Positions 1-8,484 of a DNA stretch of 64,000 nucleotides are shown piece by piece (the stretch's first letter is position 1; each line of letters begins with the position of its first letter). The stretch lies in assembly GCA_022447665.1 (NCBI GenBank), contig JAKVAQ010000015.1, positions 62,001 to 126,000 on the forward strand. The letters are read 5' to 3'. The translations under genes and the position numbers were made by a program. The notes below the pieces were generated by a model. It saw nothing but the letters and a program-made list of their open reading frames with translations, made no database searches and was not told the origin of the DNA. Origin of the DNA: Crocinitomicaceae bacterium. GTDB lineage: Bacteria > Bacteroidota > Bacteroidia > Flavobacteriales_D > Crocinitomicaceae.

Positions 1-348
1 AATAAGAGTAGGTAAAATTGAGATTAAAACCAGCGTTACACCAGCTAGGTACTTTGCTAAAATAATAGTCAAGTCACTTACAGGTTTTGTGAAGAGTAAT
101 TCTATTGTACCGGTTCTCTTCTCCTCAGAAAAAGAACGCATGGTAATCGCAGGTATTAAGATGATCAGGATAATTGGGCTAATTCCAAAAAAAGCACGTA
201 GGTCGGCTACGCCACCATCTAAAATGTTGGTTTCATAAGCGAATACCCATAAGAATAAGCTATTAAGTACAAGGAAAATACCGATAAAAATATACCCGAT
301 AATTGAACTTAAAAAACTGCGGAGCTCCTTTAAATAGAGTGCTTTCAT
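1..348 (-). CDS. gldF: GldF, gliding-motility ABC transporter permease (N-terminal 116 residues, cut by window edge)
   Basis: The reverse strand from the ATG at 348 reads open to base 1 for 116 codons. It begins MKALYLKELRSFLSS and runs into a long hydrophobic segment (about residues 14-38), then a motif TMRSFSEEKRTGTIELL typical of ABC-2 type permeases. This N-terminus matches the GldF family, the membrane part of the GldA-GldF-GldG ABC transporter linked to gliding in Flavobacteriia. The rest of the protein, and gldG which normally follows, lie outside the window. The start is supported by the conserved MKALYLKE opening. The family assignment is from memory of GldF sequences; a generic ABC-2 permease is the alternative. 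Confidence 0.85.
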   Translation of the reverse strand, partial: MKALYLKELRSFLSSIIGYIFIGIFLVLNSLFLWVFAYETNILDGGVADLRAFFGISPIILIILIPAITMRSFSEEKRTGTIELLFTKPVSDLTIILAKYLAGVTLVLISILPTLI

Positions 349-567
349 AATCTAACTTCAAAAATAACGGTTATGGATCGTTTGGTTAACAAATTGCCAT
401 CAATTTTTATTCATATTTTAATGTGTCTAAGTTCTAAGGGAGTTCGAGGAAATCCGAGATTCTCCGCTTTAAGGTGATTGAGAATGATATCTTAACTTCG
501 TTACTCGTCCAAACCCTCATTCAAAAATCTAGTTCAAAATTTGCTAATTGAACAATGCGATTTGTGA

Positions 568-575
568 TATCTTTG
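568..575 (+). promoter_or_regulatory. -7 promoter box TATCTTTG for the DUF4293 gene
   Basis: TATCTTTG matches the Bacteroidota -7 consensus TAnnTTTG. It ends only 4 bases before the ATG at 580, so the transcript should begin at or next to the start codon (leaderless). A TTG at 548-550 could serve as the upstream element, with somewhat short spacing. Confidence 0.6.
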
Positions 576-579
576 CGTT

Positions 580-1083
580 ATGATTCAACGTATTCAAACA
601 ATTTATTTAGGATTAGCATTTGTATGTATGGTGCTACTCTTAGTTTTTCCCATTTTTTCCATTTCAATTACGAGTGAAATTGTAGAAGACTCGAGCGCAG
701 TATTTGGTCCGTATGGCATCATGTCTGCAGAAGGTAGTCAAGATGAATTTCCAATGTATCTGGTGTATATATCGCTATCCCTAATTACGTTGATGGGTAT
801 TCTTATGTTTAAGAATAGAAAAAGGCAATTGGCCATTACCCGCTTTAATTTTATTCTTCACCTAATTTTAGTTTTTGTGGTATATGCGGTTTATTTCTTG
901 GGAAGAAGTGGATTGGAAGAAGGTCTGAAAGAAAAAGATCCTTTATTGGCCGATATTCAGGTGAAATTTGGCATGGATGTTGGCTTTTTTTTGGTAATAC
1001 CGGCGATGGTTTTTGTTTACCTGGCCATTCGCGGAATCAAAACCGACATTAAGTTAACTCAAATGACAGAGAGGTTACGTTAG
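580..1083 (+). CDS. DUF4293 family membrane protein
   Basis: This 167-residue protein has four predicted membrane helices (about residues 7-28, 60-78, 88-110 and 132-150) and the opening MIQRIQTIYLGLA, which is characteristic of the Bacteroidota-specific DUF4293 family. The molecular function of the family is unknown. The helices place it in the inner membrane. A TAnnTTTG box lies 4 bases upstream of the ATG. One base separates its stop codon from the start of the ABC-F gene, so the two are probably cotranscribed. Confidence 0.85.
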   Translation: MIQRIQTIYLGLAFVCMVLLLVFPIFSISITSEIVEDSSAVFGPYGIMSAEGSQDEFPMYLVYISLSLITLMGILMFKNRKRQLAITRFNFILHLILVFVVYAVYFLGRSGLEEGLKEKDPLLADIQVKFGMDVGFFLVIPAMVFVYLAIRGIKTDIKLTQMTERLR

Positions 1084-1084
1084 T

Positions 1085-2959
1085 ATGAATTATCTCTCAG
1101 TAGAAAATCTAAGTAAGAGTTTTGGTATTCGTACCATTTTTAAGGACATCACCTTTGGTATAGACAAAGGAAATAAGGTAGCTATCGTCGCGAAAAATGG
1201 TCAAGGAAAGACAACGCTACTAAATATTTTGTCGGGCTTAGATGCAGCAGATTCTGGAAGATTGGTGTATCGAAATGGTATAAAGGTTGATCATTTAGAA
1301 CAGGCAGAAAATTTCAAAACTAATCGAAGTATTTTCGAAGAGGTTGTAGACACGGATACTGAAGAAACAAGAGCCATTTCAATGTATGAGAAAGCGCTAC
1401 TTAACCCTGAAGATACTGAAGCTTATGAAGCCGCGTTTGAGAAAATGAATGCTACGAATGCTTGGGATTATGAGGTTAAGGTGAGCACGATTCTTTCCCA
1501 ATTGGGTTTTACAGATAAGCATCAGAAATTAGACGAGTTATCTGGAGGTCAAAAAAAGAGGGTAGCTCTAGCCAAGGTCTTGATCAATGAACCGGATATC
1601 ATGATTCTCGATGAGCCAACGAATCACTTGGATTTGGATATGATTGAGTGGTTAGAGGCTTATTTGTCTAAGTCAGAGGCTACGATTATTATGGTAACGC
1701 ATGATCGTTACTTTCTTGAGGTGGTTTGTGATACGATTCTTGAGTTGGAAGATCATACTTTGTACAAATACGAAGGAAATTTCTCTTACTATTTGCAGAA
1801 GAAAGCAGAACGAGAAGAAATTTTGAAAGCCACAATTTCAAAGGCCAAAAACCTTATGCGTACGGAATTGGAATGGATAAGACGTCAACCTAAGGCACGA
1901 GGAACCAAGCAGAAAGCGAGGGTAGATGCATTTGATGGTTTAAAGGCTACTGCTACTCAAAAGATTAAGAAGGATGAGATGGAGATCCCAGTATTGATGG
2001 AGAGGCTGGGGACTAAAATTGTAGAATTACATAGAGTAGGGAAGTGGTTTGATGATAAGAAATTGATTAATGATTTTGACTACACCTTTAAGCGAGGCGA
2101 AAAGATTGGAATTGTAGGGAAAAATGGTTCAGGAAAATCAACTCTCTTAAACATGATTGTAGGTAAGGAAGCGCCGAGCAAAGGAAAGATTGTAATTGGA
2201 GATACAGTGAAATTGGGCTATTACCATCAAGATGGAATGAAGTTCAAAGAGGGGCAGAAGGTAATTGAGGTGATCCGGGAAATAGCAGAATACATTCCTT
2301 TGGAAAAGGGGAGAAAAATGTCTGCAGCACAGTTCCTAGAAAAGTTCCTGTTTCCGCGCGATATGCACTACAATTATGTAGAAAAACTGAGTGGAGGAGA
2401 GAAGAAACGCTTGTATTTGATGACGGTCTTAATGGCGAATCCTAACTTTTTAATATTGGATGAGCCTACAAACGACTTGGATATATTTACACTTGGTGTG
2501 TTGGAAGATTATTTAGCTGGTTTTGGAGGCTGTGTAATTATAGTTTCTCACGACAGGTATTTTTTAGACAAGTTAGTTGATCATACTTTCTATTTTAGGG
2601 GAGATGGAGAAATCAAAGATATTTTAGGTAATTATACGGCCTATCGTAATTATCTCAAGGAAGAGGTGAAGCAGAATCGAGCGAAGGAAAAAGCCCAAAA
2701 AGAAAAAATAGAGCAACACACACCTAAAGAGGCGGAGCTTGAAAAGAAAAAATTGACCTATGCAGAGCGTTTAGAGTTTGAAGCACTAGAAGGTGAAATG
2801 GAAGCTTTGGAAAATGAAAAAGTCGAAATTGCTGAGGCAATGAATGCTGGCGAGTTAGATGGAGATGCATTCCAAGAAAAATCAATACGATTAGGACAAA
2901 TCGATAAGGAACTCGCTGAAAAGGAGGATCGTTGGTTAACGCTTTCTGAGTTTGCTTAA
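1085..2959 (+). CDS. ABC-F family ATPase (Uup/EttA-like, ribosome-associated)
   Basis: The 624-residue protein has two ATP-binding cassettes and no membrane segment, the ABC-F arrangement. Cassette 1 has Walker A AKNGQGKT (residues 36-43), signature LSGGQKKR (about 152) and Walker B ILDEPTNHLD (about 174). Cassette 2 has GKNGSGKST (about 345), LSGGEKKR (about 434) and ILDEPTNDLD (about 457). A charged coiled-coil tail after about residue 535 resembles the Uup C-terminal domain. The first Walker A has Ala instead of the usual first Gly, which I recall as common in Bacteroidota homologues. ABC-F proteins act on the ribosome in translation or antibiotic protection; which role applies here cannot be told. 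Confidence 0.9.
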   Translation: MNYLSVENLSKSFGIRTIFKDITFGIDKGNKVAIVAKNGQGKTTLLNILSGLDAADSGRLVYRNGIKVDHLEQAENFKTNRSIFEEVVDTDTEETRAISMYEKALLNPEDTEAYEAAFEKMNATNAWDYEVKVSTILSQLGFTDKHQKLDELSGGQKKRVALAKVLINEPDIMILDEPTNHLDLDMIEWLEAYLSKSEATIIMVTHDRYFLEVVCDTILELEDHTLYKYEGNFSYYLQKKAEREEILKATISKAKNLMRTELEWIRRQPKARGTKQKARVDAFDGLKATATQKIKKDEMEIPVLMERLGTKIVELHRVGKWFDDKKLINDFDYTFKRGEKIGIVGKNGSGKSTLLNMIVGKEAPSKGKIVIGDTVKLGYYHQDGMKFKEGQKVIEVIREIAEYIPLEKGRKMSAAQFLEKFLFPRDMHYNYVEKLSGGEKKRLYLMTVLMANPNFLILDEPTNDLDIFTLGVLEDYLAGFGGCVIIVSHDRYFLDKLVDHTFYFRGDGEIKDILGNYTAYRNYLKEEVKQNRAKEKAQKEKIEQHTPKEAELEKKKLTYAERLEFEALEGEMEALENEKVEIAEAMNAGELDGDAFQEKSIRLGQIDKELAEKEDRWLTLSEFA

Positions 2960-3011
2960 TACAATATTCTAATTTTTCCTGCGTTTTAATTGGGAATCTA
3001 AATCCCAAAAC

Positions 3012-3416
3012 GTGAAGTCATTATCTATTTTTATCTGCTTTTCTACTTTTCTAGTTTCCTGTTCCAAAAAAGAAGAGATCAATAATAAGACCGGGACTTA
3101 CATTGGAAATCAAACGATAACTTATGGTTTGGTGCCAAATGATACGGTAGTAAATATCTCTTTAGTAGAATATTTTATCAGCTATAATAACTCCGAAAAA
3201 GAGTATTATTTCTTTTCAGATGACTGGAGCTATGCTTATGAAATCAAATATGATGAATTCACGGACGACAAACATACATTTAGTTGGGGAGATCATGATA
3301 GAGAATCCTATAGCATAAGTATTTACAATAATGGACAAATGTCTTATGGTTATACAAGAACTAGTGATATTGATCAGGCCAATCTAAGGCTTGAGTTTTT
3401 CGGGCAAAAAAAATAA
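3012..3416 (+). CDS. Small putative lipoprotein, unknown function
   Basis: This 134-residue protein starts with GTG and has a short signal peptide ending in LVSC, a lipobox, with the acceptor Cys near residue 17 followed by SKKEE. It should therefore be a membrane-anchored lipoprotein. The mature part is rich in Tyr, Ser and Asp and looks like a small beta-strand protein. I do not recognise the family. A hairpin TTGGGA-N7-TCCCAA (2990-3008) ends three bases before the GTG and could limit ribosome access. It lies 52 bases after the ABC-F gene. Confidence 0.7.
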   Translation: MKSLSIFICFSTFLVSCSKKEEINNKTGTYIGNQTITYGLVPNDTVVNISLVEYFISYNNSEKEYYFFSDDWSYAYEIKYDEFTDDKHTFSWGDHDRESYSISIYNNGQMSYGYTRTSDIDQANLRLEFFGQKK

Positions 3417-3426
3417 AATTTGCCTT

Positions 3427-3434
3427 TATCTTTG
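3427..3434 (+). promoter_or_regulatory. -7 promoter box TATCTTTG before the 3442 gene
   Basis: It matches TAnnTTTG and ends 7 bases before the ATG at 3442, giving at most a very short leader. Confidence 0.5.
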
Positions 3435-3441
3435 AATAGTA

Positions 3442-3867
3442 ATGATGATGCCAATCATACTAAAACAGAATTCAAATCCTTATTGGGGAGCTGTTTTGGT
3501 CGTAATGCTTCTTGGTTTTATCGCTGCAGGTATTGTTAATAAGAGTTATATAGCGACAGCTGTTATACTGGTGTTTGCGATAAGTATTTTTCTATTACAA
3601 AAATCAAAATCCTGTTTTTATGAGGATCATTTTGAAATTCACTATAAATTGAACGTTAAGTCCAGGGAGTGTTTTTCCTTTGAGCACATCCATAAAGTTG
3701 CTTTGGTGGCTATTTCTCGAGCCGGAATTAGGCTCAAAATTGAATTCTATGATAAGAAGAGTAATTTAAAACGAACACATCTGGAATTTCGGAACGATGG
3801 CGATATCTACAATATATTTGCAATTCTAAAGAACCATAGGGTAAATATTGTATATACTCCAGAATAG
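3442..3867 (+). CDS. Two-helix membrane protein with cytoplasmic PH-like tail, unknown function
   Basis: The 141-residue product has two hydrophobic helices (about residues 15-31 and 36-53) followed by an 85-residue soluble domain with alternating strands (YEDHFEIHYKL, FSFEHIHKVAL, RLKIEFYD). This layout resembles small bacterial membrane proteins with a PH-like domain, but I cannot name a family. Three consecutive Met codons make the exact start uncertain by two residues. It has its own promoter box and is followed by the convergent end of the minus-strand pilus-like locus. Confidence 0.7.
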   Translation: MMMPIILKQNSNPYWGAVLVVMLLGFIAAGIVNKSYIATAVILVFAISIFLLQKSKSCFYEDHFEIHYKLNVKSRECFSFEHIHKVALVAISRAGIRLKIEFYDKKSNLKRTHLEFRNDGDIYNIFAILKNHRVNIVYTPE

Positions 3868-3933
3868 ACACGCTTGAAAAAAGGGGTAGAGGATAACCTT
3901 AAAATTAAGGAAGTACGATAGAGTTTTTTCTAC

Positions 3934-6900
3934 CTAGAACTGTTTTATTTTCACGGTACGCGCTTTCTCACTGATAAAGAAAGATACATATACGTCACTC
4001 TGGCCGAACATAAGACTGACCGGAATGTTGTTAGTACTCATCGTGAATTTTGTGCCAAGAATGGATTCATCCATTGTGATAACATAATCACCATTAGGAA
4101 GATAAAATTCGAATTTACCATCAACATCAGTCAATGTATGATAAACTTTACTATTTGTAGCTGTAATTTGAATTCGCGAAAGGTCTATTTTTTTGTCTTT
4201 GTCAACAACAGCAATTTCTTGTCTTCCTAAAATTACTTCACCATAAACTTTGACACCACGCACGTAAGGAATGAATACTTTTCCACCGTGATCTACAGTA
4301 ATTGAATCACCAACATTCGGGAACCAACCTGGAACACCTTCTAATCGCATTAAACTTATACCATGAGTTCCAACTTCTACATTTCTGAATTTTCCAATTC
4401 CATCAGCATCAGTAATCAACTCTGAAGTCTTGTCTAAATTAATTACTACATTCTCAATTACTGGTTCATTATCGTCTTTTACGCCATTTCCATTAAGATC
4501 ATAAAATGTTACAAAGTCACAATCCACGGACTTTGCTTTAATAAACGGAATAGGTACGTTTAGTACTTTACGAACGGAGAATCCAAAGTTGGTGTTGAAG
4601 GTTTGAGTGGTAGTATTTTCTTCTGTAATGATTGGGAGTGTATTCAAACCTGAATAAATTGATCCAAAGTCGTTCGAGTTATAAATTACGCTAGCATTAA
4701 TAGCAAATCTCCATCCTGAATTAGTGAAGTAAAAAAGTTGAGGGAAATAGGCTACAGAATGACTATTGAAGACATTGTTATAGTTATAGGTAAGTGAGTT
4801 TTCTAAAACAAAATTCTTCTTCCTGAACTGGTATTGGTTTTGAAGATTGAAGCGGACATTTTGAGGAACTACACCAGTTGCTAGCATCCTATCTAGGACC
4901 ACGCGCGAATTAGGACCATAGATGTATTGAAAGCTCATGTTCCATGTGCGGTAGCGCAGTATTGTAGTGTTTATTAAAGAGAAAAAGTCTTTTACGTCTG
5001 GCAGGTCAATAGGATCATTGTAACCGGCTTTAAAGAATGTAGAAACGATGAAGTTACGTTTAAAATCACCTGCTGAGAAACGGAATAAAAGTCCTCTGTA
5101 ATGAACATTATAGTTCGCTATATCTAAATAATCATAGAAAATTCCTGGTTGATAACTACCAGTTTTATGACTGTTCATGAAGAATAAGGAATTCGTTAAA
5201 ACGCGCTGTGTATAGAGTAGCGTATCTGCAAAAATATTGTACGCGTTGTTGTCCGAGAAGAAGTTAGTCATTACTGCACTCCATTTCTCTGTGATTTTAG
5301 CATTGGTTAAATGGTTGATTTGAAACCTTTCTAGACCAGTGTTTGAGAAGAAACGATCATTGTACCGAGCATTTAAGCTTGTTCTAATTCTTCTTTCCCA
5401 GTAGTTTGTCGAATAATTTAATCCTGCAACGAAACCATTAAAGGTTTCTGGAGCAGTACTGAAGTTCCTAATGGTATTTGAACCTCCAAGTAAAAGAGAA
5501 AAATAATGTCTGTTGAAAAGAGCGAAATTAGAGTTCAGATTAGCTGCATTTGTTCTAGAATCTAAACTGAAATTAGCCGATCGCCCTCCTGATACTCTAA
5601 AATTTAAACTGTTTTTAGGCGCATATCTATAAAAAGCTCCATAGCCTCTCGTAGTTGGAGTTCCAAATAAAATCGGATTCTGCACATAAAAGGCTCCTGC
5701 TCTATGTTTGTCATTGAATCTGTAGGAATATTTTGCTCCTTTACCAAAGCTGTTCAGTCCAATAATATTTCCACTAACCTGCCCAATTTCCGCTTGCATT
5801 TTTGAATCAAAGTATCCTACATACCAAGGCGCATTTACAAAGGCAGCATTATCAATAAATACTGAGCTATAATTTAATTGGGTGTAATAAATAAGGCTGG
5901 CGTCACGGTTAATTTGCTTCATGCCTCTCATGTTTAATGTGGAAATTACATTTTCATTTAATACATTTTGGACATTTAATTCTACTTCTAGCGGTAATTG
6001 TCTGCTACTTACAGTAGATGCATAAACTTCATTTGGTAGCTTAATAAAGTCAATTCGATTGCCTTTTACATTTGTTCCTGAGATTTCACCGGGATCACGG
6101 CTTTGTAAAAACAAAGTGTACTTCTTCTGTGCAAATTGATAGTCTGGAATGTAGTTAAGCGTTGATATTCGGTTAATGTTTCGCTCATCACCATCGAACG
6201 TATTGAATTTATAAGTTAACGTGGTGTCCTCTCCGGATTCCATTGTAAGTGTAGTATTCAGATCTATAATTCTATCACTAGTATCGGTAATGATCATATT
6301 AGACCCCATAGGTTTTAACTCAACAAAGAAATCTTGTTCGTAAGGACCTGTATTTATAAGGCTATAGTCAATAATTCCTGTTGTTTCATCATTTTTTAAA
6401 TACACTTTATCTCCTGGTTCTATGCGAGTTTCCCAGCTTATTCTCTTGTCGCTATAAACGGTGAAAAAATGACTTCCTATAGCTTGGTCATTTGTGTCAG
6501 TTAATATAGAGTTGATGAGGATATTTGATCCGGGTCTAAATCCTTTTGAAGGAACGAGAATTATAGGGTAGAATAGGGTATCGTTGGGTTGAACCGGTAG
6601 TATTTCGGAATCTAGTAATGATATGAGATTCCATCCTGCCGGGTATATGTTTTGAAGCTTAATAGATTGAACTTCTGAGGATTTGTTTACGATATAAAGA
6701 AGATTGGATACTACTTCTTTTTTGTTCAGTTTTAGACTGTCTAAACGGTAAAAGAGTTTAAAATCTTCATTTTCAAATCCGTGGTAAGATTTTGTAGCTG
6801 ATGAGTCTGCCTTGACTATCTCTGTAGAGAGCGTGTCGTTCGTTGTGACATTAGTAGAATCATCTAATGTTTTTAAGGAATCGTCTTGAACCAGGACGTA

Positions 6901-6999
6901 TTCGAAAGAATGTTCAAAATCAGGACTACTAAAAGCAATAGTAGATCCGAAGATTGCACAAAGCAAGGTGAGACGATATAGTATTGATTTAAAAATCAA
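3934..6999 (-). CDS. Large outer-membrane beta-barrel protein with usher-like architecture
   Basis: The 1021-residue protein starts with a signal peptide (about 1-25). Residues about 60-310 look like beta-sandwich domains. Residues about 320-820 show amphipathic alternating strands rich in Tyr, Phe, Asn and Arg, typical of a large outer-membrane barrel. Around 825 comes FYDLNGNGVKDDNEP, an SdrD-B/Cna-B-like motif, then a second carboxypeptidase-regulatory-like domain (about 915-1000). N-terminal periplasmic domain, long barrel and C-terminal sandwich domains is the order seen in fimbrial ushers, where a similar D-NGNG--D-E motif follows the barrel. It is last in an apparent operon after a chaperone-like and two subunit-like genes (9 bases after 7009). 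The usher role is inferred from architecture and context. Confidence 0.75.
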   Translation of the reverse strand: MIFKSILYRLTLLCAIFGSTIAFSSPDFEHSFEYVLVQDDSLKTLDDSTNVTTNDTLSTEIVKADSSATKSYHGFENEDFKLFYRLDSLKLNKKEVVSNLLYIVNKSSEVQSIKLQNIYPAGWNLISLLDSEILPVQPNDTLFYPIILVPSKGFRPGSNILINSILTDTNDQAIGSHFFTVYSDKRISWETRIEPGDKVYLKNDETTGIIDYSLINTGPYEQDFFVELKPMGSNMIITDTSDRIIDLNTTLTMESGEDTTLTYKFNTFDGDERNINRISTLNYIPDYQFAQKKYTLFLQSRDPGEISGTNVKGNRIDFIKLPNEVYASTVSSRQLPLEVELNVQNVLNENVISTLNMRGMKQINRDASLIYYTQLNYSSVFIDNAAFVNAPWYVGYFDSKMQAEIGQVSGNIIGLNSFGKGAKYSYRFNDKHRAGAFYVQNPILFGTPTTRGYGAFYRYAPKNSLNFRVSGGRSANFSLDSRTNAANLNSNFALFNRHYFSLLLGGSNTIRNFSTAPETFNGFVAGLNYSTNYWERRIRTSLNARYNDRFFSNTGLERFQINHLTNAKITEKWSAVMTNFFSDNNAYNIFADTLLYTQRVLTNSLFFMNSHKTGSYQPGIFYDYLDIANYNVHYRGLLFRFSAGDFKRNFIVSTFFKAGYNDPIDLPDVKDFFSLINTTILRYRTWNMSFQYIYGPNSRVVLDRMLATGVVPQNVRFNLQNQYQFRKKNFVLENSLTYNYNNVFNSHSVAYFPQLFYFTNSGWRFAINASVIYNSNDFGSIYSGLNTLPIITEENTTTQTFNTNFGFSVRKVLNVPIPFIKAKSVDCDFVTFYDLNGNGVKDDNEPVIENVVINLDKTSELITDADGIGKFRNVEVGTHGISLMRLEGVPGWFPNVGDSITVDHGGKVFIPYVRGVKVYGEVILGRQEIAVVDKDKKIDLSRIQITATNSKVYHTLTDVDGKFEFYLPNGDYVITMDESILGTKFTMSTNNIPVSLMFGQSDVYVSFFISEKARTVKIKQF

Positions 7000-7008
7000 T
7001 GGAATGAT

Positions 7009-7620
7009 TTATGGATTTTCTTCCAGTCTAAACTTTATGTTTAATTGAAAGATTCCTGGATTTACTGCGAACCCTGGGTTAATTCTGACGTCGATGTCAA
7101 AATTGTATTCGTCATAGTTGGAGATGTAATCACCTGGACCATTTACGTTAGTTACACAAGATCCTGCTGGTGTAACAGGAAGCAAAGGTGAAATAATATC
7201 AATGACATCTCCGTGATTGGTAAAATTTTGAAAAACACCGTTAATTGGTGATGTTGCGCATGCATTTCTTACTCGAATTTGCAGCATGTCTATAGTCGGG
7301 TTTGCTGCAGATCCAGAACCATATGTAGCGAGTTCTTCCCATTCATTTGCTGGTGTTCCGGCAATTGGATTGTTTTCTACTGACATAATAAGACTCCAAG
7401 AACAAAGTGGATCTGGAATAGCCTGATCTGTAACTCGAACTCTTACTCTAGCTACGCTATTAATGGTGTAACCAGCTTCATAATAAGAGAAGTTATTGAA
7501 TGTTGCTAAGGCGTTTGTCGTAGTATTCGGAACTAATTCTACCGTTCCGCAATGAATTTGAGCGGAAGAACCGAAAGTAAAGGCCAAGAGAGCGAAAGCT
7601 GAGGTAAGAAATCTTTTCAT
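7009..7620 (-). CDS. Secreted subunit-like beta-sandwich protein (possible minor or tip subunit)
   Basis: This 203-residue protein has a signal peptide (MKRFLTSAFALLAFTFGSSAQ) and a mature part of predicted beta strands with four Cys. It shares features with the preceding gene product: FSYYEAGYT here against NEYYAGIT there, NFDIDVRI against YYSIDYRI, and the same ending, PGIFQLNIKFRLEE against PGVYTMYVQYILLED. I read the two as distant paralogues. It follows the intergenic terminator, so it should be made in smaller amounts than the 7680 product, fitting a minor subunit. No named family is recognised. The barrel gene begins 9 bases downstream. Confidence 0.7.
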   Translation of the reverse strand: MKRFLTSAFALLAFTFGSSAQIHCGTVELVPNTTTNALATFNNFSYYEAGYTINSVARVRVRVTDQAIPDPLCSWSLIMSVENNPIAGTPANEWEELATYGSGSAANPTIDMLQIRVRNACATSPINGVFQNFTNHGDVIDIISPLLPVTPAGSCVTNVNGPGDYISNYDEYNFDIDVRINPGFAVNPGIFQLNIKFRLEENP

Positions 7621-7636
7621 GGCTAATAATTAAAAA

Positions 7637-7667
7637 ACGGAGTTATCCTAGTTAAGAATAACTCCGT
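7637..7667 (-). terminator. Intrinsic terminator between the two subunit-like genes
   Basis: A perfect 10-bp stem (ACGGAGTTAT with ATAACTCCGT) with an 11-base loop is followed on the minus strand by six T residues. It lies after the 7680 gene and before the 7009 gene. Partial read-through would leave the downstream genes less expressed. Confidence 0.8.
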
Positions 7668-7679
7668 CACTTTGAATTT

Positions 7680-8462
7680 TTACTGATCTTCTAATAAGAT
7701 GTACTGTACATACATAGTATATACTCCTGGCTCAGCATAAGTACCAGGACCGTTCACTGTTACAAGATCTTCTGGAGTAACTCCATCAGCGTCATGCGCC
7801 ATTGGGAAGATAGCCGGAAGACTAGGTAAAATTCTATAATCAATAGAATAGTAATAGTCAGAAGCTGTACCAGCAGAAGTCAAGTAACTACCGCCTGGTA
7901 AGAAATCTTGACCAGGTGTACCTGATGTACCAGCATGTCCACCAATGTACTTATCGTTTGTAGTTGGAGGAGTGTTAGTACCACCATTTACATATAAGCT
8001 GTTTCCACCAGAAGCGGCTGTTGAAGCAGCAAATGCCTGGCTGTAATCTGGGAATGCACCACCAGCTGCTAAGGCACCGTTGTTTGGTTGGTTCTGTCTT
8101 AGCTCTAATAAACTTAGTGGTAAGTCACCAATAGCGTTAGGGTTGGCAGACGTTCCGTAGCTAATTTGTTGATCCCAGAATTCAGGACCATTAGTACCAG
8201 TGGAACGACCTACAGCATAAAGGTCCCAACTTACTGTTGAGCTCACCTTTAAAATTGTCGCACCATACTGTGTAATACCAGCATAGTATTCGTTAATCTC
8301 GTCGAATACAAATTCGATCTGATTTGGCGTAGTCATGTCCAGTTGAAGAACAGGCTGTAAATCCATTGTAATTGTCACATCCTGCTCGTCAATCAATTGT
8401 CCAAAAGACGTAAGTCCTAGACCAAGAGCTACTGCCGTTGAAAGGAGTTTGTTCGTGTTCAT
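7680..8462 (-). CDS. Secreted fibre-subunit-like protein (possible major subunit)
   Basis: The 260-residue protein has a signal peptide ending near SFGQ (residue 22). The mature protein has alternating hydrophobic strands (ITMDLQPVLQLDM, IEFVFDEINEYYAGIT, ILKVSSTVSWDLYAVG), a Gly/Asn/Pro-rich middle and a C-terminal strand VYTMYVQYILLED. This reads like an Ig-like fimbrial or spore-coat-U-type subunit, although no family signature is unmistakable and no Cys is present. It lies 22 bases after the chaperone-like gene and just before a strong terminator, a position like that of major pilin genes. Major-subunit status is inference. Confidence 0.7.
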   Translation of the reverse strand: MNTNKLLSTAVALGLGLTSFGQLIDEQDVTITMDLQPVLQLDMTTPNQIEFVFDEINEYYAGITQYGATILKVSSTVSWDLYAVGRSTGTNGPEFWDQQISYGTSANPNAIGDLPLSLLELRQNQPNNGALAAGGAFPDYSQAFAASTAASGGNSLYVNGGTNTPPTTNDKYIGGHAGTSGTPGQDFLPGGSYLTSAGTASDYYYSIDYRILPSLPAIFPMAHDADGVTPEDLVTVNGPGTYAEPGVYTMYVQYILLEDQ

Positions 8463-8484
8463 AGTATATATATTTAGTTAATCT

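Noticed and set aside
1192-1215. Degenerate first Walker A of the ABC-F protein as a sign of inactivation
   Set aside because: AKNGQGKT keeps the catalytic Lys and Thr and, as I recall, is the usual form in Bacteroidota ABC-F proteins.
3897-3910. CCTTAA-AA-TTAAGG palindrome after the pilus-like operon as a terminator
   Set aside because: The stem is AT-rich and short and no T-run follows on the minus strand.
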